From the NCBI GenBank assembly GCA_032209605.1, contig JASFXZ010000008.1, forward strand, positions 3,472,001 through 3,536,000: DNA of 64,000 nucleotides, read 5' to 3'. The position numbers were made by a program, and so were the translations under genes. This DNA is from Mactromeris polynyma (taxonomy: Eukaryota > Mollusca > Bivalvia > Venerida > Mactridae). The notes beneath the pieces were generated by a model. The model made no database searches and was not told the origin of the DNA. It worked only from the letters and a program-made list of their open reading frames with translations. This document shows positions 22,564 through 35,694 of the stretch, piece by piece (positions within the stretch are counted from its first letter, which is position 1; each line of letters starts with the position of its first letter).

Positions 22564-25500
22564 TCTATCAATGTATATCCGTAGGTAGGTATATGTGTCT
22601 GATATGTTTACAACCAAAACAATGTTAAGAATGTTGAGTATGCGACTTGACATACTATCATGACATAGGTTACATATAATTGATATCACCTTTTGACAAC
22701 CGAGAAGAAATCCAGATATGTATTCATTGCTAGGGTTTCGATTCGACACCGAGATATTCATTGGGTATTCGTTTGATTGTAAATTTCTGTAGAAATTTGC
22801 GTTCTTTGATTTACGACATTGTGATTCTTATTTCGTAAATCCCCTAGATTGTTGAGGACACCCGACAAGTATACCTAATTATGTTGTTTGTACTTATATA
22901 TATGGTGTTATTCATTCATATTATGATCTTGTTAAATAGTTTCGTTTTATTGCATCAACGATGTTATTAGCGTCATTTTCAATATGGGCCAAGAGATGCA
23001 ATAGAAAATAAATGGGTCATTGATCAGTTGTAAAATATTGTACGGAGGTTTCTCTGTGAAAACAAGGTTTATTTCTTGTTTTGTGCTAAACTATGCTGCT
23101 GGACCACAAAATGAATCCTAATAAATCTTCGAAAACAATTCAACTATGTTCAATAATATATTAAGAAAAAAATATCACGACAACAACTATTATATCTTAC
23201 AAATATCTAAAACATTTATGCAGACAATATGGATGATGTTCGAATGTAAAATTAATGATGTTCGATTTCTTTGTCATCACTTTTTTCTCACAGTCATAAT
23301 AACACAATCATCGTATAGTTGTGACATAAAACATTGTGATTCATGTTACGAACATTCCTAACATAACATACAACTTACTTCTATTACAGTCATGCTTAAG
23401 TAGGCACGAATTATTTATTACAACGGTGGGATTTTTCTTAATAAGATGTTATTGAGTCTTGTTGCTATAAAATGGGAATATAATACATTACTTGACTTGT
23501 ACATTGTACATCGGCATACAAATATAAATATAACATATTCAATATAATTTAAACAAACTGGTCCGATTCCAGAATACAGTGAACAATACCGATGTGAAAT
23601 AAACAAAACAAACAACACACAAACACAAAACACATTCATCGGAACAAAACACAGCAATACATTATAATACAGAACAATACAGAAAGAAATAATACTGATT
23701 CAAATACTTAATTCATTATTTGAGAATAAAATTTGAGCTATAAAATGGCAAACATGATCTTAACTGACAGAGTTTGACTTGCAACTTTCATTAACAATTA
23801 TATGGCGATTAGGTCCATTGGTTCTGCTAGAGAAAGAGCAGCATTGAAGCTCATGGTGTTGTCATCAAGTGTTCAAGATAACTCACTAGACAGCTTAATA
23901 CATATTTTATAGTTGACTATGGGAATATACAAACCATTTCTCATGACTGGTGATTACATTTCATGGCTAGCAGTCCATATATGGTAGTGACCCATTGGCC
24001 TACACTCTTATCCAATGCTTCTATGGCAAAAACATATGTTTACCTAATTCATATAAAAGATGATAAACGCTTGAACTGTATGGGGATACCTAGAACAGTG
24101 AAACCATTGATGTTCAAATATGATAAGAAAGTTCACGCAACATCTATTTGACAGCTGCTACTTTGAACAAGGTAACTTCGACTGATTAGTTGTGTAATGA
24201 GTTTATAAATTAATTGTAAATCCATTAAAATGTCAAAGTCATTATGGCACGGCGGAAGAAAAAAATGCGTAGTTTAAGTCATTAATTAAACAATTACTTG
24301 AATTGCGTTTGTAAACAAATATGTTCAGAGTTGTTTCTGAGAAGGAAAGGCGGATATTAAGGCGTTTTACACGATATTTTATCTACGCATGTTGATTTTT
24401 AAACTAAAAATTGCGAAATGAACCAATTGTAAATAAATTGTTGACAGCGACATCTGCACTAACAAAGTACTTCATGTTTTGGTGTGGCGCTTTTCAATTG
24501 AGTAAACATAATTTAATGCGTTGTTTAGCAAAGTTAATGCAGCGTAAACTGTCATAATGTTTTGTTCGTTGTACGTATTAGGTATGTATGTTAGACAAAA
24601 ATCGACGCCATTCATAAAATAAACGCAAACAACAAAAACTGGATAAATAAACAAAACGATTGTTTTTGGTATTTTTTAATACACTTGCAAACATACGTTA
24701 TTGTAAAACTAACCGTGGCAAAACGGTGTTAATTGATTCACAATGTTTAATGAATAACAATCATTACCAGAAGATCGATTACTGGGAATATGAGAAAATA
24801 TCTACTCACAAACATTCTCTAAAGGACTGATTCTTTGACAGTTTGACAGTCTTATATATTAATAATAAAAGTACAGACGCGGTGTAAGAAATCTAAGGTT
24901 AAGTCGTTATTGATTGCCGACACGCTTTGTGAACTTTTGAAGAAATAAACACGCTAAGATTTTAGATATATTATATATAAATAACATAAAAAAGGTCATT
25001 TGAAGTAATCAATCTTATAAGTATTGATATATTTTTGAAGAAACAGATACATTATCAAATTTTTTCACTATTTATGTCCTGCGTAATTCCCTAACAGAGA
25101 GCAATCTCTGGGGACCATTTTCCGGTAATTTAATCCAAAATTAACTAAAGAAAAAATACTTTGGGTTTAATTATTAGGCTAAAATCGGTTATAAAAAGTA
25201 TAATTGCCGAAGTTGTACAAAGAGAAAATTACCACAAGGAATGTTTGGTTTTGCCGCCCTGTTAAGCACGGCGTCCTCCGGTAATCAGATATATTGCTGT
25301 ATTGTTACGTTACACAGATATATACTCGTTGCTACATTCCAAATATTTTTAATGTTTTATTTGTTTTAAATCAGTAAATTGTGTCCGTACTTGCTAAAAT
25401 TCCCACCGAAATATGAATGCAAGACGCGTTTATCAATAGAACGCGATACGGACTCATGCACGAGATTCCCGCGCTTTTTTGGGCCATGTGTCTGTCTTTT

Positions 25501-27472
25501 GTAGTCTGCGAAACGTAGATGTTATCGATACATGTGGGTCATTCGGGCTAATGGTTTCATAGAATGTATGTAATCAACACGTGTGTACTTTTAAACATAG
25601 TTTGATTTGTACAATTACGTCTGTAATTAGAAAACAAATATTCTTACCGCGTTTTTTCTTGTTCTAATTTTAGTTTCATTGAAACCAAAGATATAACTTA
25701 GTCACGATATTTTTGACCGATTTTCTATTGTTTTTAGCGTACACTTGTGTGAAGAAATTGAAACCAACGTTTTGTTTACCCTTGTTATGATCAATCATAG
25801 GGCGATTTGAATTATTAATAATACCTTTATATCTGCAACTATCACATACACAATACTGCATTCCACATTGTTTGGTCCATTAAAATACAGTGCAACAAAT
25901 CCAACTTCAAATATTGTCAATAAAGATGGCTCTTTCATTTTCTCTGCACTATTGTTTCCTTGTTTTTTCCTTTATCTATAACATTTTCTATAATTGCTGA
26001 TGTTGTGAGTCATAGTTTGCTGGGCGGTGGAAAACGTAATAAATTATCGTCAAGAATGCGAAAGTATCCAATACAGATGATTGATGTATATCGAACTTAT
26101 ATATTTTTCTTACCATTATTTCTCAAATTGTTTTACGTATTATAAAATGGCTGCTTTTTCAGAAACATCATGACTGTCCAGTTCTGTCCAAAGCAAACGC
26201 CCCGACGATTGTCGTTTTGTGTTCGTTATGCAATGTCAGAGAAAATCTTCATTATATAGGGAGTTGTTTCATTATAAGTTCACTGGCCTAACTAGACAAC
26301 CTTATACATTAAACAAACGAAATGTTTTGTTAATGTAATTAATTAAGTATTATGTTAAGAACATTTGATCGATCGTAGATCACCTGTAGAACCCGATCAC
26401 GTGGCAGGCAAATCTCGTCTGAATGAAACTTTACACGAAATGAACGTAATTAATATCAAAGCGAAATGATTTTGTCGTCTGCGTTTCATAAATCAGTCTC
26501 ATTGTTTTCTAAATCAAATATTTGAATTCCCAATGTAAACGTATCGACCGGCATGAGAACGGTACGATCGAAACTTTAGTCCATATCAATCTCGATAAGT
26601 CTATTGTTTAGAACGAAATGTCGGTGTTAGTTTTGCATCGTGTACTTCTCCTGGGCTATCAAATGAGCGCAGACGCTTTCCCAGACAGCAAGAACAATTT
26701 TGTTTATGTTTTGTGTTTTAATAGGTCAATAGGTCAGTTGGTAACTGTACCATTTAATGACGAGGCAGTTTCTGTGGGATTTTTGTTAAGACTTTGTAAG
26801 ACGACAAATACATGTATTGCACAATGCATTACCGTACGCTGGTCTCAGATAACAACCACTTGCACTTTATATTTCAATCCAATGCAATTCAATAATGATT
26901 CGTTTATCTAAGGTCGTTTGCTTGGAAACTACCCAAACAAAGCAAGCGATGTTTTATAGTTATTTCACTACTTGTAAAATACAAAACTTGTCAAAAGAAA
27001 TCGACAAGAATTTATTATATTTCATGCTAGTTTTTATGCGATGTAATGAATAGTGCAAAGCGCAATTGTAATATCACGCACAAAGAAACTAGGTATCCCA
27101 CACACAATGATGTTGACGCTTCAAACGTTAGGAACAGACCAATTCAGTACATACCGTGCGTTCAACCCGCACGCAATCGACACCAAATGGTTTTGCTTTT
27201 CGACGAATAGCTTTATTTCGCTGATTGAACTATTCTTGTTCAATAGTAATGCATATTTTGAACGCTGACGGCGTAGAGCCACATTTTCAAATCTAACATA
27301 ACCGGTTTTTACCAAACAACACTAATTAACAAACACTTCTACATTATCATTTCATACTATTGCATCAATATTTCTTTCGAAATATGAACAAAGAGCGAGA
27401 AATAACATGATGTCTCCCATATACAACGTATGCATGATAAGTTTGCAAGCGTAATTTCATTCCAGTACGATG
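22564..27472. other. Unique AT-rich DNA
   Basis: No gene is supported. Short frames (about 60-97 codons, for example 26,618-26,911 plus) have no recognisable domain. The 18-mer ATTATAAAATGGCTGCTT at about 26,141 occurs again at about 45,444. It may be a small dispersed motif or chance. Confidence 0.45.
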
Positions 27473-30400
27473 CTATATATGTGTCAAACCGGTTTGGTCA
27501 GCACGGTCGGTATATAGCTTGTGTCAAGCCAGTCTAGTCTGGTCAGCACGGTCGGTATATAGCTTGTGTCAAGTCAGACTAGAGTGTGCAGCACGATCGG
27601 TATATAGCTTGTGTCAAGCCAGACTAGTCTGGTCAGCACGGTCGGTATATAGCTTGTGTCAAGCCAGACTAGTGTGTGCAGCACGGTCGGTATATAGCTT
27701 GTGTCAAGCCTGACTAGTCTGGTCAGCACGGTCGGTATATAGCTTGTGTCAAGCCAGACTAGTGTGTGCAGCACGGTAGGTATATAGCTTGTGTCAAGTC
27801 AGACTAGTGTGTGCAGCACGGTAGGTATATAGTTTGTGTCAAGTCAGACTAGTGTGTGCAGCACGGTCGGTATATAGCTTGTGTCAAGCCAGACTAGTCT
27901 GGTCAGCACGGTCGGTATATAGCTTGTGTCAAGCCAGACTAGTGTGTGCAGCACGGTCGGTATATAGCTTGTGTCAAGTCAGACTAGTCTGTGCAGCACG
28001 GTAGGTATATAGCTTGTGTCAAACCGGTTTGGTCAGCACGGTCGGTATATAGCTTGTGTCAAGCCAGTCTAGTCTGGTCAGCACGGTCGGTATATAGCTT
28101 GTGTCAAGCCAGACTAGTCTGGTCAGCACGGTCGGTATATAGCTTGTGTCAAGCCAGACTAGTCTGGTCAGCACGGTCGGTATATAGCTTGTGTCAAGCC
28201 AGACTAGTGTGTGCAGCACGGTCGGTATATAGCTTGTGTCAAGTCAGACTAGTCTGTGCAGCACGGTCGGTATATAGCTTGTGTCAAACCGGTTTGGTCA
28301 GCACGGTCGGTATATAGCTTGTGTCAAGCCAGACTAGTGTGTGCAGCACGGTCGGTATATAGCTTGTGTCAAGCCAGTCTAGTCTGGTCATCACGGTCGG
28401 TATATAGCTTGTGTCAAGTCAGACTAGTGTGTGCAGCACGGTCGGTATATAGCTTGTGTCAAGCCAGACTAGTGTGTGCAGCACGGTCGGTATATAGCTT
28501 GTGTCAAGTCAGACTAGTGTGTGCAGCACGGTCGGTATATAGCTTGTGTCAAGTCAGACTAGTGTGGTCAGCAGGGTCGGTATATAGCTTGTGTCAAGTC
28601 AGACTAGTGTGTGCAGCACGGTCGGTATATAGCTTGTGTCAAGCCAGACTAGTGTGTGCAGCACGGTCGGTATATAGCTTGTGTCAAGCCAGACTAGTGT
28701 GTGCATCACGGTCGGTATATAGCTTGTGTCAAGCCAGACTAGTCTGGTCAGCACGGTCGGTATATAGCTTGTGTCAAGCCAGACTAGTGTGTGCAGCACG
28801 GTCGGTATATAGCTTGTGTCAAGCCAGACTAGTCTGGTCAGCACGGTCGGTATATAGCTTGTGTCAAGCCAGACTAGTGTGTGCAGCACGGTCGGTATAT
28901 AGCTTGTGTCAAGTCAGACTAGTCTGTGCAGCACGGTCGGTATATAGCTTGTGTCAAACCGGTTTGGTCAGCACGGTCGGTATATAGCTTGTGTCAAACC
29001 GGTTTGGTCAGCACGGTCGGTATATAGTTTGTGTCAAACCGGTTTGGTCAGCACGGTCGGTATATAGCTTGTGTCAAGTCAGACTAGTGTGTGCAGCACG
29101 GTCGGTATATAGCTTGTGTCAAGCCAGTCTAGTCTGGTCATCACGGTCGGTAGATAGCTTGTGTCAAGCCAGACTAGTGTGTGCAGCACGGTCGGTATAT
29201 ATCTTGTGTCAAGCCAGTCTAGTCTGGTCATCACGGTCGGTATATAGCTTGTGTCAAGTCAGACTAGTGTGTGCAGCACGGTCGGTATATAGCTTGTGTC
29301 AAGTCAGACTAGTGTGTGCAGCACGGTCGGTATATAGCTTGTGTCAAGCCAGTCTAGTGTGTGCAGCACGGTCGGTATATAGCTTGTGTCAAGCCAGACT
29401 AGTGTGTGCAGCACGGTCGGTATATAGCTTGTGCCAAGTCAGACTAGTCTGGTCATCACGGTCGGTATATAGCTTGTGTCAAGCCAGACTAGTGTGTGCA
29501 GCACGGTCGGTATATAGCTTGTGTCAAGCCAGTCTAGTCTGGTCATCACGGTCGGTATATAGCTTGTGTCAAGCCAGACTAGTGTGTGCAGCACGGTCGG
29601 TATATAGCTTGTGTCAAGTCAGACTAGTGTGTGCAGCACGGTCGGTATATAGCTTGTGTCAAGTCAGACTAGTCTGGTCATCACGGTCGGTATATAGCTT
29701 GTGTCAAGTCAGACTAGTGTGTGCAGCACGGTCGGTATATAGCTTGTGTCAAGTCAGACTAGTGTGTGCAGCACGGTAGGTATATAGCTTGTGTCAAGTC
29801 AGACTAGTCTGGTCATCACGGTCGGTATATAGCTTGTGTCAAGTCAGACTAGTGTGTGCAGCACGGTCGGTATATAGCTTGTGTCAAGTCAGACTAGTGT
29901 GTGCAGCACGGTAGGTATATAGCTTGTGTCAAGCCAGACTAGTGTGTGCAGCACGGTAGGTATATAGCTTGTGTCAAGCCAGACTAGTGTGTGCAGCACG
30001 GTAGGTATATAGCTTGTGTCAAGTCAGACTAGTGTGTGCAGCACGGTCGGTATATAGCTTGTGTCAAGCCAGACTAGTGTGTGCAGCACGGTCGGTATAT
30101 AGCTTGTGTCAAGCCAGACTAGTGTGTGCAGCACGGTCGGTATATAGCTTGTGTCAAGCCAGATTAGTGTGTGCAGCACGGTCGGTATATAGCTTGTGTC
30201 AAGCCAGACTAGTGTGTGCAGCAAAGTCGGTATATAGCTTGTGTCAAGCCACACTAGTGTGTGCAGCACGGTCGGTATATAGCTTGTGTCAAGCCAGACT
30301 AGTGTGTGCAGCACGGTCGGTATATAGCTTGTGTCAAGCCAGATTAGTGTGTGCAGCACGGTCGGTATATAGCTTGTGTCAAGTCAGACTAGTGTGTGCA

Positions 30401-33400
30401 GCACGGTCGGTATATAGCTTGTGTCAAGTCAGACTAGTGTGTGCAGCACGGTCGGTATATAGCTTGTGTCAAGCCAGACTAGTGTGTGCAGCACGGTCGG
30501 AATATAGCTTGTGTCAAGCCAGACTAGTGTGTGCAGCACGGTAGGTATATAGCTTGTGTCAAGCCAGACTAGTGTGTGCAGCACGGTCGGTATATAGCTT
30601 GTGTCAAGCCAGACTAGTGTGTGCAGCACGGTCGGTATATAGCTTGTGCCAAGCCAGACTAGTGCGTGCAGCACGGTCGGTATATAGCTTGTGTCAAGCC
30701 AGACTAGTGTGTGCAGCACGGTCGGTATATAGCTTGTGTCAAGTCAGACTAGTGTGTGCAGCACGGTCGGTATAAAGCTTGTGTCAAGCCAGACTAGTGC
30801 GTGCAGCACGGTCGGTATATAGCTTGTGCCAAGCCAGACTAGTGCGTGCAGCACGGTCGGTATATAGCTTGTGTCAAGTCAGACTAGTGTGTGCAGCACG
30901 GTCGGTATATAGCTTGTGTCAAGTCAGACTAGTGTGTGCAGCACGGTCGGTATATAGCTTGTGTCAAGTCAGACTAGTGTGTGCAGCACGGTCGGTATAT
31001 AGCTTGTGTCAAGCCAGACTAGTGTGTGCAGCACGGTCGGTATATAGCTTGTGCCAAGCCAGACTAGTGTGTGCAGCACGGTCGGTATATAGCTTGTGTC
31101 AAGCCAGACTAGTGTGTGCAGCACGGTCGGTATATAGCTTGTGTCAAGCCAGACTAGTGTGTGCAGCACGGTCGGTATATAGCTTGTGTCAAGCCAGACT
31201 AGTGTGTGCAGCACGGTCGGTATATAGCTTGTGTCAAGCCAGACTAGTGTGTGCAGCACGGTCGGTATATAGCTTGTGTCAAGCCAGACTAGTGTGTGCA
31301 GCACGGTCGGTATATAGCTTGTGTCAAGTCAGACTAGTGTGTGCAGCACGGTAGGTATATAGCTTGTGTCAAGTCAGACTAGTGTGTGCAGCACGGTCGG
31401 TATATAGCTTGTGTCAAGCCAGACTAGTGTGTGCAGCACGGTCGGTATATAGCTTGTGTCAAGTCAGACTAGTGTGTGCAGCACGGTCGGTATATAGCTT
31501 GTGTCAAGCCAGACTAGTGTGTGCAGCACGGTAGGTATATAGCTTGTGTCAAGTCAGACTAGTGTGTGCAGCACGGTCGGTATATAGCTTGTGTCAAGCC
31601 AGACTAGTGTGTGCAGCACGGTCGGTATATAGCTTGTGTCAAGCCTGACTAGTGTGTGCAGCACGGTCGGTATATAGTTTGTGCCAAGCCAGACTAGTGT
31701 GTGCAGCACGGTCGGTATATAGCTTGTGCCAAGCCAGACTAGTGTGTGCAGCACGGTCGGTATATAGCTTGTGTCAAGTCAGACTAGTGTGTGCAGCACG
31801 GTCGGTATATAGCTTGTGTCAAGCCAGACTAGTGTGTGCAGCACGGTCGGTATATAGCTTGTGTCAAGCCAGACTAGTGTGTGCAGCACGGTCGGTATAT
31901 AGCTTGTGTCAAGTCAGACTAGTGTGTGCAGCACGGTCGGTATATAGCTTGTGTCAAGTCAGACTAGTGTGTGCAGCACGGTCGGTATATAGCTTGTGTC
32001 AAGCCAGACTAGTCTGGTCAGAACGGCCGGTATATAGCTTGTGTCAAGCCAGACTAGTCTGGTCAGCACGGTAGGTATATAGCTTGTGTCAAGCCAGACT
32101 AGTGTGTGCAACACGGTCGGTATATAGCCTGTGTCAAGCCAGACTAGTCTGGTCAGCACGGTAGGTATATAGCTTGTGTCAAGCCAGACTAGTGTGTGCA
32201 GCACGGTCGGTATATAGCTTGTGTCAAGTCAGACTAGTGTGTGCAGCACGGTCGGTATATAGTTTGTGTCAAGTCAGACTAGTGTGTGCAGCACGGTCGG
32301 TATATAGCTTGTGTCAAGCCAGACTAGTCTGGTCAGAACGGTCGGTATATAGCTTGTGTCAAGCCAGACTAGTGTGTGCAGCACGGTCGGTATATAGCTT
32401 GTGTCAAGCCAGACTAGTGTGTGCAGCACGGTCGGTATATAGCTTGTGCCAAGTCAGACTAGTCTGGTCATCACGGTCGGTATATAGCTTGTGTCAAGTC
32501 AGACTAGTGTGTGCAGCACGGTCGGTATATAGCTTGTGTCAAGCCAGACTAGTGTGTGCAGCACGGTCGGTATATAGCTTGTGTCAAGTCAGACTAGTGT
32601 GTGCAGCACGGTCGGTATATAGCTTGTGTCAAGCCAGACTAGTGTGTGCAGCACGGTCGGTATATAGCTTGTGTCAAGCCAGACTAGTCTGGTCAGAACG
32701 GTCGGTATATAGCTTGTGTCAAGCCAGACTAGTCTGGTCAGCACGGTAGGTATATAGCTTGTGTCAAGCCAGACTAGTGTGTGCAACACGGTCGGTATAT
32801 AGCCTGTGTTAAGCCAGACTAGTCTGGTCAGCACGGTAGGTATATAGCTTGTGTCAAGCCAGACTAGTGTGTGCAGCACGGTCGGTATATAGCTTATGTC
32901 AAGTCAGACTAGTGTGTGCAGCACGGTCGGTATATAGTTTGTGTCAAGTCAGACTAGTGTGTGCAGCACGGTCGGTATATAGCTTGTGTCAAGCCAGACT
33001 AGTCTGGTCAGAACGGTCGGTATATAGCTTGTGTCAAGCCAGACTAGTGTGTGCAGCACGGTCGGTATATAGCTTGTGTCAAGCCAGACTATTGTGTGCA
33101 GCACGGTCGGTATATAGCTTGTGTCAGGCCAGACTAGTCTGGTCAGAACGGTCGGTATATAGCTTGTGTCAAGCCAGTCTGGTCAGCAAGGTCGGTATAT
33201 AGTGTGTGTCAAGCCAGTCCGGTCAGCACGGTAGGTATATAGTTTGTGTCAAGCCAGACTAGTCTGGTCAGCACGGTAGGTATATAGCTTGTGTCAAGCC
33301 AGACTAGTCTGGTCAGCACGGTAGGTATATAGCTTGTGTCAAGCCAGACTAGTCTGGTCAGCACGGTAGGTATATAGTTTGTGTCAAGCCAGACTAGTCT

Positions 33401-33600
33401 GGTCAGCACGGTAGGTATATAGCTTGTGTCAAGCCAGACTAGTCTGGTCCGAACGGTCGGTATATAGCTTGTGTCAAGCCAGTCCGGTCAGCAAGGTCGG
33501 TATATAGTGTGTGTCAAGCCAGTCCGGTCAGCAAGGTCGGTATATAGCTTGTGTCAAGCCAGACTAGTCTGGTCAGCACGGTAGGTATATAGCTTGTGTC
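27473..33600 (+). repeat. 45-bp minisatellite block of the giant array
   Basis: The core unit is GCACGGTCGGTATATAGCTT + GTGTCAAGCCAGACTAGT + GTGTGCA or CTGGTCA. About 130 units are almost all 45 bp, with occasional 40-bp units bearing AAACCGGTTT (27,486, 28,021, 28,286, 28,956, 28,996, 29,036). Near the right edge (33,170-33,600) 40-bp and 45-bp units are interspersed. Because 45 is a multiple of three the plus strand stays open for up to 262 codons with a 15-residue period, broken wherever GTCGGT becomes GTAGGT (TAG). Both strands are open in blocks, and stops arise freely, so no protein is inferred. Confidence 0.98.
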
Positions 33601-35694
33601 AAGCCAGTCCGGTCAGCAAGGTCGGTATATAGTGTGTGTCAAGCCAGTCCGGTCAGCACGGTAGGTATATAGTTTGTGTCAAGCCAGTCCGGTCAGCATG
33701 GTCGGTATATAGCTTGTGTCAAGCCATTCCGGTCAGCACGGTCGGTATATAGTTTGTTTCAAGCCAGTCCGGTCAGCACGGTCGATATATAGTTTGTGTC
33801 AAGCCAGTCCGATAAGTACGGTCGGTATATAGTGTGTGTCAAGCCAGTCCGATAAGTACGGTCGGTATATAGTTTGTGTCAAGCCAGTCCGATGAGTACG
33901 GTCGGTATATAGTTTGTGTCAAGCCTGTCTGGTCACCACGGTCGGTATATAGTTTGTGTCAAGCCAGTCCGATAAGTACGGTTGGTATATAGTTTGCGGT
34001 ACGCCAGTCCGGTAAGCACGGTCGGTATATAGCTTGTGTCAAGCCATTCCGATAAGTACGGTCGGTATATAATTTGTGTCAAGCCAGTCCGATAAGTACG
34101 GTCGGTATATAGTTTGTGTCAAGCCATTCCGATAAGTACGGTCGGTATATAGTTTGTGTCAAGCCATTCCGATAAGTGCGGTCGGTATATAGTTTGTGTC
34201 AAGCCATTCCGATAAGTACGGTCGGTATATAGTTTGTGTCAAGCCAGTCCGATAAGTACGGTCGGTATATAGTTTGTGTCAAGCCAGTCCGGTCAGCAAG
34301 GTCGGTATATAGTGTGTGTCAAGCCAGTCCGGTCAGCACGGTAGGTATATAGTTTGTGTCAAGCCAGTCCGGTCAGCATGGTCGGTATATAGCTTGTGTC
34401 AAGCCATTCCGGTCAGCACGGTCGGTATATAGTTTGTTTCAAGCCAGTCCGGTCAGCACGGTCGATATATAGTTTGTGTCAAGCCAGTCCGATAAGTACG
34501 GTCGGTATATAGTGTGTGTCAAGCCAGTCCGATAAGTACGGTCGGTATATAGTTTGTGCCAAGCCAGTCCGATGAGTACGGTCGGTATATAGTTTGTGTC
34601 AAGCCAGTCTGGTCACCACGGTCGGTATATAGTTTGTGTCAAGCCAGTCCGATAAGTACGGTTGGTATATAGTTTGCGGTACGCCAGTCCGGTAAGCACG
34701 GTCGGTATATAGCTTGTGTCAAGCCATTCCGATAAGTACGGTCGGTATATAGTTTGTGTCAAGCCAGTCCGATAAGTACGGTCGGTATATAGTTTGTGTC
34801 AAGCCATTCCGATAAGTACGGTCGGTATATAGTTTGTGTCAAGCCATTCCGATAAGTGCGGTCGGTATATAGTTTGTGTCAAGCCATTCCGATAAGTACG
34901 GTCGGTATATAGTTTGTGTCAAGCCAGTCCGATAAGTACGGTCGGTATATAGTTTGTGTCAAGCCAGTCCGATAAGTACGGTTGGTATATAGTTTGCGGT
35001 ACGCCAGTCCGGTAAGCACGGTCGGTATATAGCTTGTGTCAAGCCATTCCGATAAGTACGGTCGGTATATAGTTTGTGTCAAGCCAGTCCGATAAGTACG
35101 GTCGGTATATAGTTTGTGTCAAGCCATTCCGATAAGTACGGTCGGTATATAGTTTGTGTCAAGCCATTCCGATAAGTGCGGTCGGTATATAGTTTGTGTC
35201 AAGCCATTCCGATAAGTACGGTCGGTATATAGTTTGTGTCAAGCCAGTCCGATAAGTACGGTCGGTATATAGTTTGTGTCAAGCCAGTCCGATAAGTACG
35301 GTTGATATAGTTTGTGGTACGCCAGTCCGGTCAGCACGGTCGGTATATAATTTGTGTCAAGCTAGTCCGATAAGTACGGTCGGTATATAGTTTGTGTCAA
35401 GCCAGTCCGATAAGTACGGTCGGTATATAGTTTGTGTCAAGCCATTCCGATAAGTACGGTCAGTATATAGTTTGTGTCAAGCCATTCCGGTCAGCACGGT
35501 CGGTATATAGTTTGTGTCAAGCCAGTCCGATAAGTACGGTCGGTATATAATTTGTGTCAAGCCAGTCCGATAAGTACGGTCAGTATATAGTTTGTGTCAA
35601 GCCATTCCGGTCAGCACGGTCGGTATAGCTTGTGTCAAGTCAGTCCGATATGCTCGGGCGGTAAATAGTTTGTGTCAAGCCAGTCCGGTCAGCT
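33601..35694 (+). repeat. 40-bp minisatellite block of the giant array
   Basis: Units here are 40 bp: GCCAGTCCGATAAGTACGGT + CGGTATATAGTTTGTGTCAA. They are more diverged from one another than the 45-bp block (GGTCAGCAC, GATAAGTAC, GATGAGTAC, ATTCC/GTCC). The order of variants shows block duplication: 33,601-34,280 and 34,281-34,960 correspond at a 680-bp offset (17 units), and 34,641-34,960 and 34,961-35,280 match at 320 bp (8 units). The array decays at 35,281-35,694 with indels. Confidence 0.98.

Noticed and set aside
27519..33202. Long plus-strand open frames (up to 262 codons) with a 15-residue period
   Set aside because: They follow from a 45-bp unit divisible by three. In-frame TAG appears freely through a GTC-to-GTA variant, and minus frames are equally open.
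27473..35694. CRISPR array
   Set aside because: Units are contiguous and diverge gradually, with no unique spacers and no cas genes. The context is eukaryotic.
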